DNA of 64,000 bases from Vreelandella arcis (GTDB lineage Bacteria > Pseudomonadota > Gammaproteobacteria > Pseudomonadales > Halomonadaceae). Location: positions 37,933 to 101,932 of the forward strand of contig NZ_FNII01000011.1 in assembly GCF_900103865.1 (NCBI RefSeq), given 5' to 3'. Shown in pieces: positions 9,677 to 18,345 of the stretch (positions are counted from its first letter, which is position 1; each line of letters starts with the position of its first letter). The notes beneath the pieces are model-generated. The model was not told the origin of the DNA, ran no database searches, and saw only the letters and a program-made list of their open reading frames with translations. The position numbers and the translations under genes were made by a program.

Positions 9677-11397
9677 GGCGTCCTCCCTTCGGCATCGCTG
9701 ACAATAATCTGCTGCTGGGAAAGCGCTGGGCGAAAATCCTTCAACAGCCCAAGCACGGGGTTAGGCGCTGCCTGACCCAGCCCGCAAATCGAGGCGTCTT
9801 GCATAACCTGCGCCAAACGCGTCAGCGCCTGAACATCCCAGTGGTCGCTTTCCAACAGGGTGAGCATTTTTTCGGTGCCCACCCGGCAAGGCGTACACTG
9901 CCCGCAGGATTCATCGGCAAAAAAGGCCAATAGATTGGCCGCGACGGCCTGCAGGTTGTCGTGCCGTGAGAGCACAATGATCGCCGCCGAGCCGATAAAA
10001 CTACCGTGATCCTGCAGGGTGTCAAAGTCCAACGGAATATCCGCTTTGCTGGCGGGTAAAATCCCCCCCGACGCGCCACCCGGCAGGTACGCTGCCAGTT
10101 CGTGCCCGGCTGCCATACCGCCACCATACTCATCGATTAACTCGCGCAGCGTAATACCGGCGGGCGCCAGATAAACGCCGGGCTTTTTGACCCGGCCGGA
10201 CAGCGAAAAGCTTCTCAAGCCGCTTCGACCATGGCGCCCCTGCCCGGCAAACCATTCGGCCCCGCGTTGCCATATCAGCGGAATCCAATATACCGTTTCG
10301 ACGTTATTGACCAACGTGGGGCAACCAAATAACCCCTCTTGCGCAACATAGGGGGGACGGTTGCGCGGCTTGCCGGGTTTACCTTCCAGGGATTCGATCA
10401 GCGCCGACTCTTCGCCGCATATATAGGCCCCTGCGCCGCGGCGAATGATGATAAACCCAGGCGCTACCAGACTCGCCTTTTCCAGCTCAGCAACCGCCTC
10501 GTGAAGCACCCGGTGCAGGCCCGGGTATTCGTCGCGTAGGTAAATATACAACCGCTCGGCTTCAACGGCCCAAGCACTAACCAGCGCACCTTCCAAAAAC
10601 CGATGGGGGGCTTTTTCCAGGTAGTAGCGGTCTTTGAAGGTGCCCGGCTCACCCTCGTCGGCGTTGATCACGCAGTAGCGCGGCCCACCTGCTTGGCGAA
10701 CGGCGTGCCATTTTTTGACGGTGGGAAACCCCGCGCCGCCAAGCCCGCGTAACCCCGACTGCTCAAGTAACGCACATAGGGCTTCGACGCTGACCCGCCC
10801 AGTGCGGCAATGCCGCCATAGCTCAAAGCCACCTTCCTGCTGGTAGGTAGGTAAGTGCTGCCAAAGTATCGCTTCAGGGTGAAAGTGCCCGGTATCGACC
10901 ACGGCTGCCACGCCCTCGGCAGTGGCATACAGCACGTGATGGTGACCCACTTCGACCACCGGCGCACTATCGCAGCGTCCCATGCAGGGCGCGCGAATGA
11001 CCCGCACGCTGTCAGGGTCAACCTGTTCCGCGAGCGCCTTGTGAAGCGCGCTGGCTCCGGCTAGCTGGCAGGATAGCGAGTCGCACACGCGAACAGTGGT
11101 ATCAGGGGGTGGCGTTTGATGATCGTGAACCACATCAAAGTGGGCGTAAAACGTGGCGGTTTCATACACTGCCGCCATGGGCAAATTCATATAGGCGGCC
11201 AACGCGCGCAGCTCTATTAGCGATAGATGGCCGTGGGCATCCTGAAGGACGTGCAGGTGCTCCAACAACAGATTTCGCTGGCGCAGTCCTGGGTTATCAC
11301 GTTCATCCCCCAGCAAAGCACGCAACGCCAGCAAGGCAACGGGAGAAACATCACGACCACGCTGGCGTCGAGGCGATAAAGAGGCTCGGTGGGACAT
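9673..11397 (-). CDS. Formate dehydrogenase fused gamma/beta subunit (NuoE-NuoF type, NAD/FMN)
   Basis: This diaphorase part of the formate dehydrogenase passes electrons from the alpha subunit to NAD+. The 574 residues fuse two subunits that are separate in FdsG/FdsB. Residues 1-175 are a NuoE-like thioredoxin-fold 2Fe-2S domain (C105, C110, C138, C142). Residues 190-570 are NuoF-like, with the FMN/NADH motifs GLRGLGGAGFPTVKKW (215-230) and DEGEPGTFKDR (247-257). There follow CGEESALIESLEGKPGKPR and the 4Fe-4S ligands C498, C501, C504, C538. It starts the two-gene fds unit and overlaps the alpha gene by 4 nt. The start ATG lacks a clear ribosome-binding site. The Arg-rich first 15 residues could be leader sequence if translation begins later. 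Confidence 0.92.
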   Translation of the reverse strand: MSHRASLSPRRQRGRDVSPVALLALRALLGDERDNPGLRQRNLLLEHLHVLQDAHGHLSLIELRALAAYMNLPMAAVYETATFYAHFDVVHDHQTPPPDTTVRVCDSLSCQLAGASALHKALAEQVDPDSVRVIRAPCMGRCDSAPVVEVGHHHVLYATAEGVAAVVDTGHFHPEAILWQHLPTYQQEGGFELWRHCRTGRVSVEALCALLEQSGLRGLGGAGFPTVKKWHAVRQAGGPRYCVINADEGEPGTFKDRYYLEKAPHRFLEGALVSAWAVEAERLYIYLRDEYPGLHRVLHEAVAELEKASLVAPGFIIIRRGAGAYICGEESALIESLEGKPGKPRNRPPYVAQEGLFGCPTLVNNVETVYWIPLIWQRGAEWFAGQGRHGRSGLRSFSLSGRVKKPGVYLAPAGITLRELIDEYGGGMAAGHELAAYLPGGASGGILPASKADIPLDFDTLQDHGSFIGSAAIIVLSRHDNLQAVAANLLAFFADESCGQCTPCRVGTEKMLTLLESDHWDVQALTRLAQVMQDASICGLGQAAPNPVLGLLKDFRPALSQQQIIVSDAEGRTP

Positions 11398-11556
11398 GGG
11401 GGATCACGCTATGCTGATTAATTGTATCTCTCTAGCATAGTGATAACGTGGCGTTTGCGGAATATCATCCAGCAAACGCCCAGCGAGGAGAAACTAGCAA
11501 CGCGGTATCACAGTCTTTATTATCGTTCGCTTTTTATAAACCGTCAGGAGCGTGGG

Positions 11557-12474
11557 ATGCGCAGAAACATCGTACAAGGTAACACGCTCTTGCTGGCACT
11601 CTGGCTTGTTAGCTCCCCGGCGCTGGCGGAAACGCCGCTGCGGGTGGTGGCCTCATTCTCAGTAATTGCTGATTTGGTCAGACAAGTGGCCGGCGACGAG
11701 GTTGAAGTCAATGTTATCGTTCCCGCCGACGAAGATGTGCATCGTTGGGAGCTCACCCCGCCTAATGTCCTGGCCCTGGAAGAAACCGATTTGGTGTTTT
11801 ATAACGGGCTCGCATTAGAGCCCTGGCTACGCGATGTAAAGGCCATTATTGCAAACGATCTGCCGTTGGTTGCCCTTGCCGAACAGGCGGACTATCCCAC
11901 ACTGCCCCTGACGACCGGTCGTTATCAAGGCGATCCTAATCCGCATATATGGATGGCGCCTGAAGGAGCCGCTGCTTACGTGGAGGTGATTGCCGAGACA
12001 CTGGCAGAACACGCGCCAGAGCACGCTGACGCTTTCGACAAGCGCGCCAGCGACCTCAAGCAGTCGTTAGACGCACTTCACGCCGATATCCAGGAGCGTC
12101 TGGACGGTATTCCCCAGACCAACCGCGCGCTGGTTACCAGCGAAGACGGGCTGGCTTATTTCGCCGATGCTTATGGATTTGCCTACGACGCCCTATGGGG
12201 GGTTAGCCACGAAACGCTTGGTAGTGCCGCCGCCATGGCTCGCCTACAGGAGCGGCTTACCGCCGAGCGACCCCCTGCGCTGTTTTTTGAGAGCACCACG
12301 CCAGAAATACACATGGACTCCCAGGCGCGCTATGCCGACTTACCCTTGGCGGGCCCGCTATACGTGGATGCGCTAAGTAGTAGCGACGGCCCCGCCTCTA
12401 ACTATGACGCGATGCTGCGCCATAACGCCGAAAAGCTTCACGCTACCCTAGGCGGCGCCAGAGAAGAGGAATAA
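11557..12474 (+). CDS. Mn/Zn-type ABC transporter periplasmic binding protein (cluster A-I), orphan
   Basis: This is a metal-binding periplasmic protein of the PsaA/SitA/ZnuA family, 305 residues from ATG 11557. That start has AGGAG 6 nt upstream and gives a clean signal peptide ending ALA-ET. An upstream in-frame start at 11422 would put 45 unrelated residues before it. Predicted ligands are H62 (DEDVHRW), H130 (NPHIWMAPEGA), E196 (TSEDGLAYFADAYGF) and D271 (YVDALSSSDGP). They match the His-His-Glu-Asp set of Mn-binding PsaA, whereas zinc proteins usually have a third His at the Glu position. There is no His-rich loop, again favouring manganese or iron over zinc. No permease or ATPase gene is adjacent, so partners must be elsewhere or the protein acts alone. 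Confidence 0.87.
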   Translation: MRRNIVQGNTLLLALWLVSSPALAETPLRVVASFSVIADLVRQVAGDEVEVNVIVPADEDVHRWELTPPNVLALEETDLVFYNGLALEPWLRDVKAIIANDLPLVALAEQADYPTLPLTTGRYQGDPNPHIWMAPEGAAAYVEVIAETLAEHAPEHADAFDKRASDLKQSLDALHADIQERLDGIPQTNRALVTSEDGLAYFADAYGFAYDALWGVSHETLGSAAAMARLQERLTAERPPALFFESTTPEIHMDSQARYADLPLAGPLYVDALSSSDGPASNYDAMLRHNAEKLHATLGGAREEE

Positions 12475-12500
12475 CGCCAATGCGTCGTTACTGCTGGTGT

Positions 12501-13208
12501 TCAGGAGTCATGGTCGAGAGCCCTTGTCGCATGAGGGACGGGCGTTAGTAGTTCGGTTAGTACGTTCACCACCCCATCCGGGGCACTGTTAGCAATCGGC
12601 TCACCGTGATTGTAGCCGTACGGCAGCGCCAAGGTGGCAAATCCCGCAGCTTTGCCAGCGGCGATATCGTGGCGTGAATCGCCGACCATCATGCACTCGG
12701 CAGGCACTACGCCACAGACGCTGGCCGCATGCAGCAGTGGTAACGGGGCAGGCTTTTTTTCGGCCAATGAATCACCGCCGAGGCACAGCATGAAATACGT
12801 CTGCAAGCCGAAGTGGTCTAAAATAGGCTGGATAAAGCGCTTGGGCTTGTTGGTAATCAATACCAGCATAAAGCCTGCTTGGCTAAGGGCGTTGAGTGCT
12901 TGGGAAACACCGGGATATAGGGTCGTTAGCGCGTTGGGGGCCGCTGCATAATGGTCTAAAAACGCCGCGTAGGCGCGGTCAAAAAGCCCTGCGTCAGGCG
13001 CCTCCCCTTGCGCCCAGGTTAACGCACGCTCTACCAGGATCGCCGCGCCGTTCCCGACCCAGTCGCGCACCTTATCTACCGAGGGCGTTGCCAGCCCCTG
13101 ATCGTTCAGGGCTCGGCCGACCGCAACCGCCAAGTCAGGCACAGAATCTATCAACGTGCCATCGAGATCAAAAGCAATCATACGCTTGCCGCGAAGTAGT
13201 GGGTGCAC
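12501..13208 (-). CDS. gph: Phosphoglycolate phosphatase (HAD family)
   Basis: Gph dephosphorylates 2-phosphoglycolate. It is a HAD hydrolase of 235 residues with motif I FDLDGTLIDS (nucleophile D14, acid D16), motif II/III around VLITNKPKRF (Thr and Lys), and motif IV GDSRHDIAAGKAAG. The helical cap lies in between. Translation starts at GTG 13208 with AAGGA 8 nt upstream, matching the usual few residues before FDLDGT. In many gammaproteobacteria gph follows rpe and precedes trpE. Here rpe lies 1.4 kb upstream on the same strand, with ndh inserted in the opposite direction, and trpE is missing. Confidence 0.93.
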   Translation of the reverse strand: MHPLLRGKRMIAFDLDGTLIDSVPDLAVAVGRALNDQGLATPSVDKVRDWVGNGAAILVERALTWAQGEAPDAGLFDRAYAAFLDHYAAAPNALTTLYPGVSQALNALSQAGFMLVLITNKPKRFIQPILDHFGLQTYFMLCLGGDSLAEKKPAPLPLLHAASVCGVVPAECMMVGDSRHDIAAGKAAGFATLALPYGYNHGEPIANSAPDGVVNVLTELLTPVPHATRALDHDS

Positions 13209-13325
13209 AGGGTTATCCTTTTAGGCTTTCCAGGCGAGTAGTTTACCTGGGTCAAACCGCGGTTCACATTCGTCAGTCGCGCAAGAAACTTCTATGATGA
13301 GGATCATTTCGTCAAGGAGTAAGAC

Positions 13326-14624
13326 ATGAACCCTCCCACCATTGTGATTGTTGGCGGCGGCGCTGGCGGCTTAGCGCTGGCCACGCAGCTAGGACGCACG
13401 CTTGGCAAGCCAGAGCGCGCCAATATTGTGTTGCTCGACCGCGACACCACCCACGTCTGGAAACCGTTACTTCACGAACTGGCCACCGGCGTGCTGAATT
13501 CCAGCATGGATGAAGTGGATTACCGTGGCCATTCATCGGCACATCATTACCGCTACCAGCGGGGCTCGCTCTCGGGTATCGATCGCGAGGCAAAACGCCT
13601 GCGTCTCGCGCCAATTGTGGATGAAGAAGGCATTGAAGTTTTTCCCGCCCGGGAGCTTAGCTACGATTATCTGGTCATGGCTCTGGGCAGCGTGTCCAAT
13701 GACTTTGGCACGCCCGGTGTTGCCGAGCACTGCCACTTTATTGATTCGCCCCAGCAAGCCAGGGGTTTTCAGCGCGATATGATCAATACGTTTCTACGCT
13801 ACACCGACCCATCAATGCGTCAGCATACCCAACTGACCATTGGCATTGTTGGCGGTGGAGCTACCGGTGTGGAGCTGGCCGCTGAACTATTAGACGCCTC
13901 AAGAATGCTCAACGCCTATGGTGTTACGGCGGTCGACCACCAACAGATCAGCGTGCACCTGTTAGAGGCCGCACCTCGCCTGTTGCCGGGGTTATCCGAG
14001 CGTATCAGCCAAACCGTCCAGCAAGAGCTTGAAAAGATGGGCGTAACGATACATGTCGATACGGCGGTCAAAGAAGCACATGCTAGCCGCCTGATTACCG
14101 GCGATGATGAAACCATTGAAACCGACCTCAACGTCTGGGCGGCAGGCATCAAGGCGCCGCCGTTCCTCGCCGAACTTGGCCTTTCCACCAACAAAAAGAA
14201 TCAAATCAAGGTGGCCAAAACGCTACAGAGTATCGATGATCCCACCATCTTCGCCCTCGGCGACTGCGCCGAATGCCCCCAGGGCGAGGACAGCAGCGTG
14301 CCGCCCCGTGCCCAAGCCGCTCACCAGCAGGCTAAACGGCTGGCCAAGAACTTAGTCAATCTGCTAGAAGACAAGCCGCTTACCGACTTCCGCTATCGGG
14401 ATCGCGGCTCCCTGGTATCGCTGGCCCGTTACGATGCGGTGGGCAGCTTGATGCGCAGCTCCGCGTCACGCGGGTTATTTTTGGAGGGTTGGCTGGCACG
14501 CCGCGCCTACGCGTCGCTTTACCGCATGCACCAGTTGTCGATTCATGGCGCACCCAAGACCGCGCTGGCGTGGCTGGTGGATAAGCTCAACCGCTACCTT
14601 AAGCCACGCATGAAGCTCCATTAG
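13326..14624 (+). CDS. ndh: Type II NADH dehydrogenase (NDH-2)
   Basis: NDH-2 is a single-subunit, membrane-associated FAD enzyme that passes electrons from NADH to quinone without pumping protons. The 432-residue protein has the FAD dinucleotide fold at its N-terminus (VIVGGGAGGLALATQLG) and TTHVWKPLLHELATGVL. A second, NADH-binding Rossmann motif is at IGIVGGGATGVELAAELLD, and the C-terminal FAD contact is FALGDCAECP. The C-terminal region WLARRAYASLYRMHQL fits the amphipathic membrane-anchoring segment. AAGGAG lies 7 nt before the ATG. It is monocistronic, between minus-strand gph and rpe, and ends 9 nt from the rpe stop. Confidence 0.92.
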   Translation: MNPPTIVIVGGGAGGLALATQLGRTLGKPERANIVLLDRDTTHVWKPLLHELATGVLNSSMDEVDYRGHSSAHHYRYQRGSLSGIDREAKRLRLAPIVDEEGIEVFPARELSYDYLVMALGSVSNDFGTPGVAEHCHFIDSPQQARGFQRDMINTFLRYTDPSMRQHTQLTIGIVGGGATGVELAAELLDASRMLNAYGVTAVDHQQISVHLLEAAPRLLPGLSERISQTVQQELEKMGVTIHVDTAVKEAHASRLITGDDETIETDLNVWAAGIKAPPFLAELGLSTNKKNQIKVAKTLQSIDDPTIFALGDCAECPQGEDSSVPPRAQAAHQQAKRLAKNLVNLLEDKPLTDFRYRDRGSLVSLARYDAVGSLMRSSASRGLFLEGWLARRAYASLYRMHQLSIHGAPKTALAWLVDKLNRYLKPRMKLH

Positions 14625-14633
14625 AACGGTCGT

Positions 14634-15338
14634 TTAGCCCGCCGCGCCTTTCGCCAACGACGCTCGAAGCTGACGGATGACTGAATCATAGCCGTGCGGG
14701 TCGCTGTCTTCCTGCGCACTGAAGATCGCCGAACCGGCAACGAACATATCCGCCCCGGCGGCAGCGATATCGGCAATGTTGTCAGCTTTTACGCCACCGT
14801 CAATTTCCAACCGAATCGGCCGCCCTGACGCATCGATACGCGCGCGGGCGTCGCGCAGTTTGTCCAGCGTGCCGGGGATAAACGACTGGCCGCCAAAGCC
14901 GGGGTTGACGCTCATCAACAGCACAATATCGATTTTATCCATCACATAATCAAGGTAAGACAGTGGCGTGGCGGGGTTAAACACCAGCCCGGCCTTGCAA
15001 CCACCATCGCGGATCAGCTGCAGGGAACGGTCGATGTGCTCGGAGGCTTCGGGGTGAAAAGTAATGTAGCTCGCCCCTGCTTCAATAAAGTCGCTGATCA
15101 TGCGATCCACGGGCTTGACCATCAAATGCACGTCGATGGGCGCCGTGACGCCGTGCTGACGTAAGGCCTTACATACCATGGGCCCGATGGTGAGGTTGGG
15201 TACGTAGTGATTATCCATCACGTCGAAATGCACGATGTCCGCGCCCGCCGCAAGAACGTTGTCCACTTCTTCTCCAAGGCGGGCGAAGTCAGCGGAGAGA
15301 ATCGAGGGAGCAATTAAAAAATCACGCGCAGCGGTCAT
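14634..15338 (-). CDS. rpe: Ribulose-phosphate 3-epimerase
   Basis: Rpe interconverts ribulose 5-phosphate and xylulose 5-phosphate in the pentose phosphate pathway. It is a TIM barrel of 234 residues. Visible motifs are [17 protein letters not shown], the metal/active-site strand [45 protein letters not shown] and [13 protein letters not shown], covering the catalytic Asp pair and the phosphate-binding loop. Its coding strand is that of gph and trpGDC, consistent with an ancestral rpe-gph-trp block. The preceding 290 nt separate it from the divergent sulfate transport operon. Confidence 0.96.
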   Translation of the reverse strand: MTAARDFLIAPSILSADFARLGEEVDNVLAAGADIVHFDVMDNHYVPNLTIGPMVCKALRQHGVTAPIDVHLMVKPVDRMISDFIEAGASYITFHPEASEHIDRSLQLIRDGGCKAGLVFNPATPLSYLDYVMDKIDIVLLMSVNPGFGGQSFIPGTLDKLRDARARIDASGRPIRLEIDGGVKADNIADIAAAGADMFVAGSAIFSAQEDSDPHGYDSVIRQLRASLAKGAAG

Positions 15339-15522
15339 ATTGCCTTCCTACTTATTAACTAAAAAAAAGAGTGAGTTAGCGGTCACCACTGACCGGCAGT
15401 AATGCCCGGCAGTAGCGGTCAGCGGGCTTGAAGGGCCCTATGTTAGCAGAAGGCACGCGCCGAGGGTGGCGTCCGCTTTGTTGCTTACCCATGCCGGGCA
15501 CAGGGGTGAATTGCATCAACTC

Positions 15523-15541
15523 ATATTCTAAAAAAGAATAT
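15523..15541. promoter_or_regulatory. 7-bp dyad with T-N11-A core upstream of the sulfate operon
   Basis: ATATTCT and AGAATAT form a perfect inverted repeat with a 5-nt A-only spacer, about 85 nt before the sbp start. The spacing contains the T-N11-A pattern usual for LysR-type regulators. CysB, a LysR-type activator, controls sulfate importers in enterobacteria, so this is a candidate CysB-like site. The identity of the regulator is inference. Confidence 0.4.
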
Positions 15542-15566
15542 AAAACACAATTGTAATTCCATAATC

Positions 15567-15581
15567 CAAGGTTTAACCTTG
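15567..15581. promoter_or_regulatory. Perfect 15-bp palindrome in the sbp leader region
   Basis: CAAGGTTTAACCTTG is a 7-1-7 perfect inverted repeat, about 45 nt before the sbp start. It could be an operator near the promoter or a small hairpin in the 5' untranslated RNA. No regulator can be assigned. It is distinct from the dyad 25 nt upstream. Confidence 0.35.
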
Positions 15582-15627
15582 CTAACTAAATTGCCAATGC
15601 TGGCTTAGCCTTTTCAAGGAGCTTGTG

Positions 15628-16638
15628 ATGCCATTATCTATTGTTTTACGTCGTAGCCTGTTAGCGCTGGCCGTTGGTGCCACACTTTCAAGCCCCGCCG
15701 TGGCTCAAGAGCGCGAACTGCTCAACTCTTCCTACGATATTGCGCGCGAGCTGTTTGCCGAGATCAATCCCAAGTTTGAAGCCTGGTGGGAGGAAGAGCA
15801 CGGCGAGCAAGTCGAGGTCAGCCAATCCCACGGCGGCTCCTCGGCCCAGGCACGCGCCATCATGCAGGGACTACGCGCCGACGTTGTCACCTTCAACCAA
15901 GTGACCGATGTTAACGTCCTCGCCGACGCCGGTCTGGTTGACGAGGACTGGCAACAGGCACTGGATAACAACGCTTCCCCCTACTATTCCACTACGGCGT
16001 TTCTAGTGCGTAAGGATAATCCCAAGGGGATTGAAAACTGGGACGACCTAGTCAACGAAGATGTCGAGGTAGTTTTCCCCAACCCCAAAACCTCAGGTAA
16101 CGGCCGCTACACTTATCTGGCTGCCTGGGGGTTTGCCGACGAGCAATTTGACGGTGACGAAGAGCAAATCCAGGACTTCATGCGCACCTTCTTGGCTAAC
16201 GTCGTGGTATTCGACACCGGTGGCCGTGGCGCTACCACCAGCTTTATCGAACGTGGCATTGGCGATGTATTGATCAGCTTCGAGTCCGAGGTCAACAATA
16301 TCCGCAGTGAATACGGTAGCGACGACTACGAAGTAATCGTGCCGCCCACCAGCATCCTCGCGGAGTTCCCGGTCGCCGTGGTCAGCCCTAACGCCGAGCG
16401 CAATGGCAACACTGACCTGGCGCAAAGCTATTTGGAATACCTCTACCGTGAAGATACCCAGCGCTTGCTCGCCGGCTTCAACTACCGCGTTCACCATGAG
16501 GCGGTGGTCGACGAATTTGCCGACCAATTCCCCGACACAGACTTGCTCAAGGTGGAGGATGTGTTCGGTAGCTGGCCAGAAGCGATGGAGACCCACTTTG
16601 AAGGCGGCGGCATGCTCGATAAGCTTCAGCGCCGTTAA
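15628..16638 (+). CDS. sbp: Sulfate/thiosulfate ABC transporter periplasmic binding protein
   Basis: This is the periplasmic sulfate receptor of the importer encoded by the next three genes. The 336-residue protein has a signal peptide ending AVA-QE. The mature N-terminus ELLNSSYDIARELFAEINPKF is typical of Sbp/CysP, as are QSHGGSSAQARAIM and the family signature NPKTSGNGRYTYLAAWG. I start at ATG 15628, which has AAGGAG 6 nt upstream; the in-frame GTG one codon earlier is too close to that ribosome-binding site. Whether sulfate or thiosulfate is preferred cannot be told by eye. A 25-nt gap separates it from cysT. Confidence 0.93.
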   Translation: MPLSIVLRRSLLALAVGATLSSPAVAQERELLNSSYDIARELFAEINPKFEAWWEEEHGEQVEVSQSHGGSSAQARAIMQGLRADVVTFNQVTDVNVLADAGLVDEDWQQALDNNASPYYSTTAFLVRKDNPKGIENWDDLVNEDVEVVFPNPKTSGNGRYTYLAAWGFADEQFDGDEEQIQDFMRTFLANVVVFDTGGRGATTSFIERGIGDVLISFESEVNNIRSEYGSDDYEVIVPPTSILAEFPVAVVSPNAERNGNTDLAQSYLEYLYREDTQRLLAGFNYRVHHEAVVDEFADQFPDTDLLKVEDVFGSWPEAMETHFEGGGMLDKLQRR

Positions 16639-16663
16639 TTCCTTTGATCCGTCGGGTTAAGCT

Positions 16664-17518
16664 ATGAGCCAATTCGCCCTTCGCCGTTCCGGCAGCACAC
16701 GTGTGCTGCCGGGATTCGGTCTTTCCATGGGTATCAGCGTGCTGTTTATTTCGCTGGTGCTGTTATTACCGATCACCGGCCTGTTCGGCCAGCTTGCGGG
16801 GCTTAGCCTTGCCGAGTACTGGGCGATCATCACCGAAGGTCGCGTTGTTGCCAGCTACATGGTCACCATCGGCGCGGCGGCTGTCGCGGCGTTGGTTAAC
16901 GCAGTGTTTGGCTTGCTGCTGGCGTGGGTATTGGTGCGCTATGAATTCCCCGGCAAGCGGTTGCTCGACGCGCTGATGGATCTCCCCTTCGCCCTGCCGA
17001 CTGCCGTGGCCGGGATTACCCTGGCCACGCTTTACGCAGGCAGCGGCTGGATGGGCAGCTGGTTAGAGGCTATAGGCATCAACGTGGCCTATACCTGGGT
17101 CGGGATTGCCCTGGCCATGGCGTTCACCAGCATTCCCTTTGTGGTGCGCACCGTACAGCCGGTGCTTGAGGATATGCCCGTCGAAGTCGACGAGGCAGCC
17201 ATGTCGCTGGGCGCCACCGACGGCGTGGCCTTTCGGCGGGTCATCATGCCCCACCTTTGGCCCGCACTGGTGACAGGAACGGGCCTGGCCTTCGTGCGCT
17301 CGCTTGGCGAGTTCGGCGCGATTATTTTCATTGCCGGCAACATGCCTTACGAAACCGAGATCACCGCGCTGATGATTTTCGTCAAGCTTCAGGAATATGA
17401 CTATGCCGGGGCGTCGGCGATTGCATCGGTGGTTCTATTTGTATCCCTCGCGTTGCTGTTGGCGATCAATATCTGGCAAGGCCGTTTCGTACGTCGCCTG
17501 CACGGAGGAAACGCGTAA
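16664..17518 (+). CDS. cysT: Sulfate ABC transporter permease CysT (CysU)
   Basis: CysT is one of the two integral membrane subunits of the sulfate importer. The 284 residues contain about six hydrophobic segments, including one after the charged N-terminus (about 20-40) and ALPTAVAGITLATLYAG. The EAA loop that contacts the ATPase reads DEAAMSLGATDGVAFRRVIMP, and LAFVRSLGEFGAIIFIAGN is diagnostic for CysT/CysW permeases. Its stop codon shares one base with the cysW start (TAATG), so the two are translationally coupled. Confidence 0.94.
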   Translation: MSQFALRRSGSTRVLPGFGLSMGISVLFISLVLLLPITGLFGQLAGLSLAEYWAIITEGRVVASYMVTIGAAAVAALVNAVFGLLLAWVLVRYEFPGKRLLDALMDLPFALPTAVAGITLATLYAGSGWMGSWLEAIGINVAYTWVGIALAMAFTSIPFVVRTVQPVLEDMPVEVDEAAMSLGATDGVAFRRVIMPHLWPALVTGTGLAFVRSLGEFGAIIFIAGNMPYETEITALMIFVKLQEYDYAGASAIASVVLFVSLALLLAINIWQGRFVRRLHGGNA

Positions 17519-18345
17519 TGCAACGAATAGGAGACGCGCCCCTCGTTCGCCGCCTGCTGATTACCGCGGCGGTGCTGCTATCAGGGCTTTTTCTGCTGCT
17601 ACCTTTGGTCGCTATCTTCGCCCAGGCATTTTCCCAAGGCGTCAGCGTGTTCTGGAGCAATGTAAGCGATTACTACACCCTGCATGCGATTGGCTTAACG
17701 CTGATGATTGCGCTGTTAACCATTCCGGTGTGCCTGGTTTTCGGGGTTGCCCTGGCGTGGCTGGTTACGCGCTTCGACTTCCCTGGACGGCGGCTGTTAC
17801 AAACGTTGATTGATATCCCCTTTGCGGTATCGCCTGTTGTGGCCGGTCTTATTTACCTGCTGCTCTATGGCCGCAATGGTTGGATCGGGGGATGGCTGGA
17901 TAGCTACGACATCCAGCTGATGTTTGCCTGGCCAGGCATTCTTATGGTGACCATTTTTGTTACTTGCCCCTTCGTGGCCCGCGAGCTCATTCCGCTCATG
18001 CAGGCTCAGGGCTCCCGTGAAGAAGAAGCCGCCGTGACACTTGGGGCGTCCGGGTGGACGACGTTTCGTCGAGTCACCTTACCCAACATCCGCTGGGCGC
18101 TGCTTTACGGGATCATCCTGACCAACGCCCGTGCGGTAGGCGAGTTTGGCGCTGTGTCGGTAGTATCCGGCGCCATTCGCGGCCAAACCAACACGTTGCC
18201 CCTGCACCTTGAGCAGCTTTATCAGGATTATAACGCCGTGGGGGCTTTTGCTTGCGCGGCCTTACTCGCATTGATTGCCCTACTAACGCTTGCCGCCAAG
18301 GCGGGGCTGGAATGGCGCGCAGCGCGCCGGGAGGCATTTGCATGA
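17518..18345 (+). CDS. cysW: Sulfate ABC transporter permease CysW
   Basis: CysW is the second membrane subunit and pairs with CysT to form the channel. The 275-residue protein has six predicted membrane spans, [19 protein letters not shown], an EAA loop [22 protein letters not shown] and [20 protein letters not shown]. The last two closely parallel CysT, as expected for paralogous subunits. GGAGG lies 11 nt before the start. Its last codons overlap cysA (ATGA), continuing the coupling of the operon. Confidence 0.94.
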   Translation: MQRIGDAPLVRRLLITAAVLLSGLFLLLPLVAIFAQAFSQGVSVFWSNVSDYYTLHAIGLTLMIALLTIPVCLVFGVALAWLVTRFDFPGRRLLQTLIDIPFAVSPVVAGLIYLLLYGRNGWIGGWLDSYDIQLMFAWPGILMVTIFVTCPFVARELIPLMQAQGSREEEAAVTLGASGWTTFRRVTLPNIRWALLYGIILTNARAVGEFGAVSVVSGAIRGQTNTLPLHLEQLYQDYNAVGAFACAALLALIALLTLAAKAGLEWRAARREAFA

